Positions 1 to 5,120 of a stretch of 5,120 nucleotides of DNA are shown here, piece after piece. A program made the position numbers and the translations under genes. The DNA lies in the NCBI GenBank assembly GCA_023417975.1, contig JAEZDX010000187.1, forward strand, positions 1-5,120, given 5' to 3'. Positions within the stretch are counted from its first letter, which is position 1, and each line of letters opens with the position of its first letter. A model generated the notes under the pieces. The model saw only the letters and a program-made list of their open reading frames with translations, searched no databases and was not told where the DNA came from. The stretch is from Bacillota bacterium (lineage in GTDB: Bacteria; Bacillota; Clostridia; Clostridiales; Clostridiaceae).

Positions 1-99
1 CATGTATATAGCGTCAGCTCCGTTATTAACTGCAGCATAAAGGCTCTCCATGTCCCCTGCAGGTGCTAAAAGTTCTATACTCTTATCTATGATAACCAT
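1..99 (-). CDS. U32-family protein (TrhP/RlhA-like), N-terminal fragment
   Basis: Only the first 33 codons are in the window; the gene continues beyond position 1. The translation carries ELLAPAGDMESL followed by AAVNNGADAIYM, the hallmark N-terminal strand and helix of the U32 'peptidase' family. Members studied in E. coli and Bacillus (RlhA, TrhP) act in hydroxylation of 23S rRNA or of tRNA wobble uridine, while older names call them collagenase-like proteases. Which activity this one has cannot be told from the fragment. The start is the ATG at 97-99, the only plausible start codon ahead of the conserved motif. The Shine-Dalgarno AGGAGG is strong but sits only 2 nt from the ATG, which is unusually tight. 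In clostridia a U32 gene commonly follows zapA, which supports the call. Confidence 0.88.
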   Translation of the reverse strand, partial: MVIIDKSIELLAPAGDMESLYAAVNNGADAIYM

Positions 100-107
100 C
101 TCCTCCT
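100..107 (-). promoter_or_regulatory. Ribosome binding site of the U32 gene, very short spacing
   Basis: Read on the minus strand, AGGAGG is followed by just AG and then ATG. A spacer of 5-9 nt is usual. No other ATG, GTG or TTG lies nearby in frame, so the ATG is kept as the start. Confidence 0.6.
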
Positions 108-176
108 GTACAATAACACTATTGAAGATTCCTAGTTTTTGACTTGCTTCTTCATAAAATACTTTCTACACGATAT

Positions 177-182
177 ATTATA
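177..182 (-). promoter_or_regulatory. Possible -10 box upstream of the U32 gene
   Basis: A perfect TATAAT lies on the minus strand about 78 nt before the U32 start codon. The hexamer 17 nt upstream reads TATATT, a poor match to TTGACA, and the surroundings are almost pure A/T. A chance match is therefore quite possible. A promoter is expected somewhere here because the U32 gene is separated from its upstream neighbour by 210 bp. Confidence 0.3.
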
Positions 183-205
183 TAATAAAAAGTGACTATA
201 ATATA

Positions 206-296
206 TAAAGTAAACCTGTAATCGCCATGAGCAGCAACGTGAACCCTTAATATGGGATATTTTATGCCGCCCAAGGCGAAAATATTTATTACTTTA
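206..296. other. GC-rich intergenic island with short inverted ends
   Basis: This 91-bp segment begins with TAAAGTAA (206-213) and ends with its reverse complement TTACTTTA (289-296). Positions 221-280 contain 29 G/C in 60, against 12/60 in 161-220 and 14/60 in 281-340. Inside is a hairpin: arms 257-263 and 279-285 (ATATTTT/AAAATAT), a 4-nt bulge, then CGCC/GGCG (268-271, 275-278) around a CAA loop. It could be a small non-autonomous repeat, a small RNA gene, a structured leader of the U32 gene or a gene remnant. I matched it to no riboswitch family that I know. On the plus strand a perfect TATAAT (197-202) lies just before it and the hairpin is followed by a T-rich stretch, but no -35 box is visible. 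On the minus strand one frame stays open from about 301 to about 157, with only a TTG as a possible start. Confidence 0.4.
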
Positions 297-309
297 CATA
301 ACAGCCACT

Positions 310-1356
310 TTATTTTACCATATTTCCTTCTCTTTTCATAATAAACATATGGTTTTCCTGAAAGCTTTCCTCTAAAACTTCCAAATAACTTTTATATAAT
401 TTCTTTATGCATTTTTCCCAGCTATATTTTTCTCGTATATCTATCTTAAGGCCACAACCCTTGCTGGCTTTTATTCCTTTTTTCACCGCATCATATATAC
501 TCCCCTCATCATAGGGATTACAATATATGGCTTTACCACCGAAATACTCATGGCTACTTCCTTCATTCGTTGAAGCAATATTACAGCCGCTTACAGCCGC
601 TTCCAACGACGAAAGCCCCGGATTTTCCGCAAAGCCTGGCAAAACATGTAACCTTGCAAACCTGTAGGCATTATAAATATTATAACTGTCTAAGAAGCCA
701 AGATGTCTTGTACCTTTTACTTCTAAGCATTTCTCATAGTATTCAGTGTCACTTACAACTCCTATTAATACCAATTCAATGTTCAATTCCTTACAAATCT
801 GAGCTAAAACAAGCTGATTCTTCCTATGACATATTCTCCCTACGCTTAACACATAGTTATTCAACTCATATCTTTCCTTCAACCCATAAAGAGGTATATC
901 CTCATCAATAATATCAACACCGCTAGGAATAATCTTATATTGTGCATTTACACCAATTTGAGTTTTTATCATGTCGGCTTCCATAGTACTGTTAGGATAA
1001 ACGGTGGTACTTCCCCTTATTATTTCTTTTCTATAGCTATTACACCTTTGCCATAGTTTTAAATTTTCCTCATCATTTATATAGGTGTAATAGCGCGTTA
1101 AATCCCAATATAAAGGAGTAATTACAATATTCTTTTTATAATATCTGGCTATTTTATAGTATTTATAAGTTTCACCCATGCGCACAAGATTAAAAAGGTG
1201 TATTATGTCGTAGGAACTGTAATCTGTAATAAATCCATTATTTATATCCACGTCTACCCCGAATTTTCGCAGGTAATCAGCAGCTTTCAGCATTTGAACC
1301 GTGTCCCCTCCAAAGTTCCTATAATAATCACTTCTTATGCACATCAGAACTTTCAT
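310..1356 (-). CDS. GT4-type family glycosyltransferase
   Basis: A 348-residue retaining glycosyltransferase of the GT-B fold, GT4-like. It would transfer a sugar from a nucleotide-sugar donor onto a glycan, lipid or protein acceptor, presumably at the cytoplasmic face of the membrane. The N-terminal acceptor half starts with MKVLMCIRSDY and a GGDT loop (residues 16-19). The donor half starts near residue 144 with PSGVD, followed by SVGRICHRKNQ (about 171-181), which supplies the phosphate-contacting Arg and Lys typical of GT4. The family motif EX7E is seen as E244-NPGLSSL-E252, followed by a Gly/Ser-rich nucleotide loop. No signal peptide or membrane helix is seen. The start is the ATG at 1354-1356, placed 5 nt after GAGGA; an in-frame TTG four codons upstream overlaps that site and is disfavoured. 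The gene points towards the U32 gene and is divergent from the propeller gene. The sugar and the acceptor cannot be predicted. Confidence 0.9.
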   Translation of the reverse strand: MKVLMCIRSDYYRNFGGDTVQMLKAADYLRKFGVDVDINNGFITDYSSYDIIHLFNLVRMGETYKYYKIARYYKKNIVITPLYWDLTRYYTYINDEENLKLWQRCNSYRKEIIRGSTTVYPNSTMEADMIKTQIGVNAQYKIIPSGVDIIDEDIPLYGLKERYELNNYVLSVGRICHRKNQLVLAQICKELNIELVLIGVVSDTEYYEKCLEVKGTRHLGFLDSYNIYNAYRFARLHVLPGFAENPGLSSLEAAVSGCNIASTNEGSSHEYFGGKAIYCNPYDEGSIYDAVKKGIKASKGCGLKIDIREKYSWEKCIKKLYKSYLEVLEESFQENHMFIMKREGNMVK

Positions 1357-1530
1357 ACAATTCCTCAAAAACTTTTTACTGTTTAAATATTACTATGCTC
1401 ATTGACCCCTTGTTATTCACATTAGATATCTTAAGGTGTATTCATTTTGCTTGCATATAATTTTTAGTAATAAAACTACCTGAAATATCATATATGACAA
1501 CGTGAAGCTAATATAATGTTATTAGAGATG

Positions 1531-1554
1531 AATAAATTAACATCTAAATTTATT
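1531..1554 (+). repeat. AT-only inverted repeat in the propeller-gene leader
   Basis: AATAAATT (1531-1538) is the exact reverse complement of AATTTATT (1547-1554), with an 8-nt spacer. A competing pairing is AGATG (1526-1530) with CATCT (1541-1545), so the two stems could be mutually exclusive. Being pure A/T, the 8-bp match may be chance. Confidence 0.35.
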
Positions 1555-1555
1555 A

Positions 1556-1598
1556 GGTCTTAATGTTCAAAGTTTCAAATTTTAATACATTGAAGACC
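1556..1598 (+). repeat. Inverted repeat / probable hairpin upstream of the propeller gene
   Basis: GGTCTTAATGT (1556-1566) pairs with ACATT plus AAGACC (1587-1591 and 1593-1598), giving 11 base pairs with a single bulged G at 1592 and a 20-nt loop. It ends 18 nt before the Shine-Dalgarno of the downstream gene. It is not followed by a T-run, so it is not an intrinsic terminator. If transcribed it would form a stem in the 5' leader; otherwise it could be a protein-binding dyad. Confidence 0.5.
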
Positions 1599-1627
1599 AT
1601 AAAGAAGTAATAATATGAGGTGATAAA

Positions 1628-3010
1628 ATGCTTTATAAAAATCAAAACAGTTATGTTATAAGAATAGCTGATAATGGATGCTATATATTTTACATATCTC
1701 AAAATCACATGCTAACAGCTGATTATTATAATCAAAATTCTTTTCAGGAGAGTTTTACAGTACTTTCCGAAATATTTGAATTCAGTGCAGCCGTAGATAG
1801 TTCCGGTCAAATACACTTAATAGTTCTTAATTGTGTTGGTGATATACTTTACCTTCAGTACCCAAATACTAAAGATTCTACACTTATAACTAATATAAAT
1901 CTAAACTATTATGCTGTAAAATTTCTTAATATAAAAATTGTAAATAATCAATTGCATGCTTTTTTCATCTCAAACAATTCCAACTCAAAACTTTGGACAA
2001 TTAATCATAATATAAAGGTTAATGACAAATGGATAGCTAATAAAGCCGCTGTAGTTTCTTGGAACCAAGGTACCTGTCCCTATATAGTAGCGTCCAATAA
2101 TAATAATTTATATTTATTTTATTCTTTGAGTGGCTGCAATCCATATACCCTTAAACATTTCAATTCTGATTTCCAAGTATGGACAGATGTCGATCACAAT
2201 ATTGTGTTTGAAAATCCAAATAATATAGGTTTTATTATAGATAATACAAATACCGCATACATATGTTTCACATCAATTATTTCAAAAAATATATATGTAT
2301 TAGTTCGATATAAAGACTTAAATATTACAAATTCAAAGTGGTCACAGGATATTTCTCTGTCAGAACATTCTATAAATGCGTTGCACCCCTCACTTTGTAC
2401 AAATAATAATTGCATTTATGTTCTTTGGGAAGAAGGCGGCAATATCGTGTACCGAAAAAATATACTCACTGGTTCCGACTGGAGCCAAAAAGAGTTGTTA
2501 CCTTTTAAAAAGCATCAACTATTTAGCTCTGTATACCTTAGTTCTTTCACAGATGACCCCCATTTCAGAGGCATCACTACATATATGTTAGAAAGTGCTC
2601 CGTCTTTTCCCGCATTATTTGTTAACTCCGATTTCTATAAAAAACTGTTGGAAAATTCTATAGCTGTAGATAATACTGCATCAATAGACATAACCAATAA
2701 AAACCTAACTAATAATATGTCCACTGACAAGGATAGTGAGAAACTTAAAGAGTGCCTTCATCCGGATAATGAAGCAAACAATAAAATTGATGCTGATGCT
2801 AATGCTAAAATGCTACCACAGCTTAAAGCCGAACTGTCAAAAAAAGATGGTGTAATTGAACGACTTAATATATTAGTTAATGCTCTTTATCAGGATAACA
2901 ATTCGAAAGAATATCATATTCATCAGCTTGAAGAAAGACTTAACAGGCGTTTCTTCCATAAACTATTCCGCCGATGCGCCTCTATACTGGATAATAAGAC
3001 AGAAATGTAA
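1628..3010 (+). CDS. Predicted beta-propeller-like protein with C-terminal coiled coil, function unknown
   Basis: A 460-residue protein I do not recognise as a named family. Residues 14-295 show about six repeats at roughly 43-53 residue spacing (near 14, 57, 105, 156, 205, 258). Each starts with a D/N-rich turn and then a hydrophobic strand, e.g. SSGQIHLIVL, NNLYLFYSL, NNCIYVLWEEG, with W/KW further on (KLWT, KWIA, QVWT, KWSQ, DWSQ). This is the look of a beta-propeller such as BNR/sialidase-like folds, but no true Asp-box is present and no catalytic activity is claimed. Residues 345-393 form a polar linker, 394-440 a likely coiled coil (QLKAELSKKDGVIERL, HQLEERLNRR), and the end is basic (FFHKLFRRC). 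No signal peptide or membrane helix is visible, so it should be cytoplasmic unless exported by another route. Asn makes up 61 of 460 residues. The start is supported by GAGGTGA at 1617-1623. The gene is divergent from the glycosyltransferase and convergent with zapA. Confidence 0.85.
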   Translation: MLYKNQNSYVIRIADNGCYIFYISQNHMLTADYYNQNSFQESFTVLSEIFEFSAAVDSSGQIHLIVLNCVGDILYLQYPNTKDSTLITNINLNYYAVKFLNIKIVNNQLHAFFISNNSNSKLWTINHNIKVNDKWIANKAAVVSWNQGTCPYIVASNNNNLYLFYSLSGCNPYTLKHFNSDFQVWTDVDHNIVFENPNNIGFIIDNTNTAYICFTSIISKNIYVLVRYKDLNITNSKWSQDISLSEHSINALHPSLCTNNNCIYVLWEEGGNIVYRKNILTGSDWSQKELLPFKKHQLFSSVYLSSFTDDPHFRGITTYMLESAPSFPALFVNSDFYKKLLENSIAVDNTASIDITNKNLTNNMSTDKDSEKLKECLHPDNEANNKIDADANAKMLPQLKAELSKKDGVIERLNILVNALYQDNNSKEYHIHQLEERLNRRFFHKLFRRCASILDNKTEM

Positions 3011-3039
3011 TATTCCTCTACTTTTATTACAAGGACAAA

Positions 3040-3074
3040 TATGGCTCATACCATTAACCAAGGTATGAGCCATA
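3040..3074. terminator. Bidirectional terminator-like hairpin between convergent genes
   Basis: A perfect 13-bp inverted repeat, TATGGCTCATACC (3040-3052) and GGTATGAGCCATA (3062-3074), has a 9-nt loop. It lies 1 nt past the zapA stop and 29 nt past the propeller-gene stop, the right place to end both transcripts. Neither side has a proper T-run (minus strand TTTGTCC, plus strand ACTATTTATC), so as an intrinsic terminator it is non-canonical. It may instead stabilise 3' ends. Confidence 0.6.
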
Positions 3075-3075
3075 A

Positions 3076-3672
3076 CTATTTATCATTATTAATAAGAGGA
3101 TTATTCATTTTTTTTACCTTAACTAAATTAATCTGATTTTCAACCAGCTTATTTTGAAGGTCAATAATCTTATATCGTGCAGACTGCAGCTGAAATTTCA
3201 GTTCTTTATTTTCGGTCTTATAAGCTGTTGCGTCCTTCAAATATTTTTCCGAAATTTCCTTCCAATGCTCCATTTCTTCTTTCATAGCAGCGAGTTCTTC
3301 TTCCTTACTACTTAAAAGTCCTTCGCTGTTATCATTATTTATCTTGAAGATTAATTCCTCATTTGTCCTTTGAAGCTCTTCCACCTGCTTCTTTAGGCAC
3401 TCATTTTCTTCTCCTAAATCCTTTTCCTTTTTCTCAGCCTCTTCAATCTCTACGCACAAATCTTTATAGGCCATGTCGCATTTAAAGAGGTCGTCAACAG
3501 CATTAACAGCAGTAAGAACTGCAGCGGAAGACAAATTCAGCTTGGAATTATTGTCCAAAATGGATTTTATTTTTTTATCAACATAGCCTGCAAGCATTTG
3601 GAGATATTCTTCCTTCTCCTCGCCCTTTAAGTTATATTCTAGTCCATTTATCTTTACAGTTACGACATTCAT
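3076..3672 (-). CDS. zapA: Cell division protein ZapA, long coiled-coil form
   Basis: A 198-residue protein. ZapA binds FtsZ and bundles its protofilaments at the division ring. The N-terminal globular ZapA domain covers about residues 2-65: VTVKINGLEYNLKG, then EEYLQMLAGYVDKKI, then LNLSSAAVLTAVNAVDDLF. From about residue 68 to 187 the chain is almost wholly charged heptad-like helix (EIEEAEKKEKDLGEENECL, EEELAAMKEEMEHWKEI), broken near 112-120 by a Asn/Gly-containing stretch. The tail ends in a basic segment. Bacillus and E. coli ZapA are only about 85-110 residues, so this is roughly twice the usual length; extended versions are known in clostridia. The start ATG follows AGAGGGTG (3678-3685) by 5 nt, and the stop is TAG. 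Transcription is probably separate from pheT because a terminator lies between them. Confidence 0.9.
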   Translation of the reverse strand: MNVVTVKINGLEYNLKGEEKEEYLQMLAGYVDKKIKSILDNNSKLNLSSAAVLTAVNAVDDLFKCDMAYKDLCVEIEEAEKKEKDLGEENECLKKQVEELQRTNEELIFKINNDNSEGLLSSKEEELAAMKEEMEHWKEISEKYLKDATAYKTENKELKFQLQSARYKIIDLQNKLVENQINLVKVKKMNNPLINNDK

Positions 3673-3725
3673 GCAAACACCCTCTTAGATAACTTTTGTA
3701 AATCACTTTTGATTAGCTTAACTTT

Positions 3726-3734
3726 ATTTTAACA
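3726..3734 (-). promoter_or_regulatory. Candidate extended -10 promoter of zapA
   Basis: Read on the minus strand, TGTTAAAAT matches an extended -10 (TGn followed by TAAAAT, one mismatch to TATAAT). The hexamer 17 nt upstream reads TTTAAT, a weak -35, as is common for extended -10 promoters. The inferred transcript start would be about 45-50 nt before the zapA ATG, downstream of the pheT terminator. Confidence 0.45.
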
Positions 3735-3742
3735 CAGAATAA

Positions 3743-3759
3743 TCACATATTAAATGTGA
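3743..3759. promoter_or_regulatory. Palindrome over the zapA -35 region, possible operator
   Basis: TCACAT and ATGTGA form a perfect 6-bp dyad around ATTAA. It covers the place where the -35 of the zapA candidate promoter would lie (3749-3754). The half-sites resemble those of CRP/FNR-type regulators but in inverted order, so no regulator is named. A 6-bp dyad in AT-rich DNA can be chance. Confidence 0.3.
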
Positions 3760-3778
3760 AAATCATATAAATTGAAAA

Positions 3779-3802
3779 AAAGTAGGGTTTTATCCCTACT
3801 TT
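3779..3802 (-). terminator. Intrinsic terminator of pheT
   Basis: On the minus strand a 9-bp stem, AAAGTAGGG with CCCTACTTT, encloses a 6-nt loop and runs straight into a T-run. It begins 4 nt after the pheT stop codon. This is a textbook rho-independent terminator, and it separates pheT from zapA. Confidence 0.9.
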
Positions 3803-3806
3803 ATAG

Positions 3807-5120
3807 CTATCTTAATTGTGCTCCAAGTCTATATTCTAAAGTCTTCAGTATCTTATCATGAACCTTATTTACTTCTACATCCACAAGAGTCTTACTTTCA
3901 TGTCTGTAGCTTATAGAATAAGCTATTGATTTCTTTCCCTCAGGAATCTGTTTTCCTCTATAAATATCAAACAACTTTATAGTTTCTACAAGTGGAGCTC
4001 CCTGCTTTCTTATTATATCCTCGATTTCTTGTACAAGTACATTATCGTCCACAATAAGAGCCATATCCCTTGAAACCGCAGGGTACTTTGGAAGCGGTTT
4101 GTATTTTTTATCGGTGTTGGAATTTGCATATAATATATCCAAATTCAACTCCGCTATATAAGCCGGTATATCCATACCGTAGTTATCTGCAACATCCGGA
4201 TGTATTTCTCCCAAAACTCCTACCTTTACATTCTTAAGCATAAGAGCTGCAGTCTTTCCAGGATGGAAAACTACGTTGTCGCTCTCCCTTACATAACTTA
4301 AATTATATACTCCAAGAGTATCAATGAGATTTTCCACTACTCCCTTTAAATCCAGATAATCTACTCCGCCGTACATACCAACAGTAAGTATATTTCTCTC
4401 ATCCGGCAATTCACTCCCATTATCCATCGGTATATAAACTTTTCCAATTTCGATTAATCGTGCCGCTTCATTACTTCTTGAATAATTACGTGCAAGATTC
4501 TCCAGCATTGAAGGAAGTGTAGTTGTTCTCATAACGCTGTAATCTTCTCCAAGGGGATTTCTAATTACAACCGTCTTTCTTAATGTATCCTCAGGAGAAA
4601 GATTTATTTTATCAAAAGCCTTAGGACTTATGAAAGAATAACTTATTGATTGATTTAGGCCCGATGCCATCATAGTGGCTATGACCATATCGTCCATATG
4701 CTGTTTTTTATTCTTTCCACCTCTTTCGGTAACAGTATTTATTGCCGTAACAGGTATTTTATCGTATCCGTATATTCTTGCTACTTCTTCTGCTATATCT
4801 TCCTTTATATTTATATCTATCCTAAAGGTAGGAACCTTAATATTTAGAAGTTCATCTTGTGTTTCAGTCTTTAGTTCAAGTCTGTCAAGATAATCCTTCA
4901 TTTCATATGCAGAAAGTTCTGTACCAAGAAACTTATTTATCCACTTACTGTCTACTGTCATATACTTTTCTTCTTTTGGCTTCTTATATATATCAATAGA
5001 GCCGTTTACAATTTTACCTGCATTTAATTGTTCAACTAGGGCACAAGCTCTATCCATAGCTGTTTGAACAATGTTAGGATCAATTTCTTTTTCAAAGCGA
5101 GCAGAAGCTTCTGTTCTTAA
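3807..5120 (-). CDS. pheT: Phenylalanyl-tRNA synthetase beta subunit, C-terminal part
   Basis: PheT pairs with PheS in an alpha2-beta2 enzyme that charges tRNA-Phe in the cytoplasm. The window holds 437 codons plus a TAG stop. The frame is open through position 5120, so the 5' half (tRNA-binding OB domain, B1-B3 start) lies outside; full-length PheT is about 790-800 residues. Counting from the first in-window codon: RTEAS and RFEK (2-11) belong to the B3/B4 editing module. [16 protein letters not shown] (97-112) with YGYD (117-120) is the B5 signature. NPLGEDYS (188-195), HPG (286-288) and GEIHP (304-308) belong to the class II-like, catalytically inactive core. [13 protein letters not shown] to the end (345-437) is the FDX-ACB anticodon-binding domain, with FDIYRG and the YRHESKTL stretch. 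All domains in view look intact. The Met at 5055-5057 is internal, not the start, because conserved sequence precedes it in frame. Confidence 0.97.
   Translation of the reverse strand, partial: LRTEASARFEKEIDPNIVQTAMDRACALVEQLNAGKIVNGSIDIYKKPKEEKYMTVDSKWINKFLGTELSAYEMKDYLDRLELKTETQDELLNIKVPTFRIDINIKEDIAEEVARIYGYDKIPVTAINTVTERGGKNKKQHMDDMVIATMMASGLNQSISYSFISPKAFDKINLSPEDTLRKTVVIRNPLGEDYSVMRTTTLPSMLENLARNYSRSNEAARLIEIGKVYIPMDNGSELPDERNILTVGMYGGVDYLDLKGVVENLIDTLGVYNLSYVRESDNVVFHPGKTAALMLKNVKVGVLGEIHPDVADNYGMDIPAYIAELNLDILYANSNTDKKYKPLPKYPAVSRDMALIVDDNVLVQEIEDIIRKQGAPLVETIKLFDIYRGKQIPEGKKSIAYSISYRHESKTLVDVEVNKVHDKILKTLEYRLGAQLR

Larger units (their letters stand above)
1357..1627. other. Divergent intergenic region with AT-rich promoter-like sequence
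   Basis: The 271-bp gap separates the glycosyltransferase (leftward) from the propeller gene (rightward), so it should hold promoters for both. On the plus strand perfect TATAAT hexamers occur at 1456-1461 and 1512-1517, but neither has a good TTGACA-like box 16-19 nt upstream. A TTGACC at 1402-1407 is followed 17 nt later by GATATC, which is weak. No convincing minus-strand promoter was seen. The right half (1522-1598) holds two inverted repeats, described separately. The only small ORF noticed (ATG at 1395, 21 codons) lacks a ribosome binding site. Confidence 0.4.

Noticed and set aside
206..296. Known riboswitch (TPP, c-di-GMP, THF and others were considered)
   Set aside because: None of the conserved cores I know is present in either orientation.
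570..911. Plus-strand ORF of 113 codons
   Set aside because: It lies wholly antisense inside the glycosyltransferase, which has clear family motifs, and its translation shows no recognisable domain.
1354..1368. TTG start four codons upstream for the glycosyltransferase
   Set aside because: The TTG overlaps the GAGGA that serves the ATG at 1354-1356, and the typical GT-B N-terminal strand begins at that ATG.
1395..1460. 21-codon plus-strand ORF in the divergent gap
   Set aside because: It has no ribosome binding site and no supporting feature.
1628..2510. Sialidase (neuraminidase) activity for the propeller protein
   Set aside because: No SxDxGxTW Asp-box and no recognisable catalytic Arg triad were found; only the repeat pattern is propeller-like.
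2194..2591. Small ORFs on both strands within the propeller gene
   Set aside because: They overlap a longer ORF with a good ribosome binding site and repeat structure, and show no motifs of their own.
4675..4893. Plus-strand ORF of 72 codons
   Set aside because: It is antisense to the highly conserved B5 and core region of pheT, and low-complexity Ser/Phe content marks it as a shadow.
5055..5057. Met at this position as the start of a short pheT
   Set aside because: The frame continues upstream with conserved PheT residues (RTEAS, RFEK) to the window edge, so this Met is internal.

Overview
The window is low-GC DNA with strong AGGAGG-type ribosome binding sites and AT-rich gaps. Protein matches (PheT, ZapA and a U32-family protein in that order on the minus strand) point to a Firmicute, most likely Clostridium sensu stricto. 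No species call is made.

Layout, read in the minus-strand direction of the housekeeping genes. The right third (3807-5120) is the C-terminal half of pheT, the phenylalanyl-tRNA synthetase beta subunit. It closes with a clear intrinsic terminator (3779-3802). Next come a short promoter region with a palindrome and zapA (3076-3672), which encodes a division protein with an unusually long coiled coil. At the far left (1-99) lie the first 33 codons of a U32-family gene (TrhP/RlhA-like), entering the window edge.

Between zapA and the U32 gene sits an accessory two-gene block of about 2.7 kb. A GT4-type glycosyltransferase lies on the minus strand (310-1356). Divergent from it is a 460-residue, asparagine-rich protein on the plus strand (1628-3010), with predicted beta-propeller-like repeats and a C-terminal coiled coil. 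The plus-strand gene runs against the housekeeping direction and is convergent with zapA; a 13-bp perfect hairpin separates the two. The 271-bp gap between the divergent genes holds AT-rich promoter-like sequence and two inverted repeats, probably in the leader of the propeller gene. A GC-rich island of about 91 bp with short inverted ends (206-296) lies between the glycosyltransferase and the U32 gene and has no explanation from the coding content.

How the genes fit together: pheT, zapA and the U32 gene are core functions (translation, division, RNA modification) and need not interact. The glycosyltransferase and the propeller/coiled-coil protein look like a lineage-specific insertion. Their pairing suggests a surface or envelope glycan role, but this is inference from adjacency. 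The best candidates for something undescribed are the propeller/coiled-coil protein and the GC-rich island.
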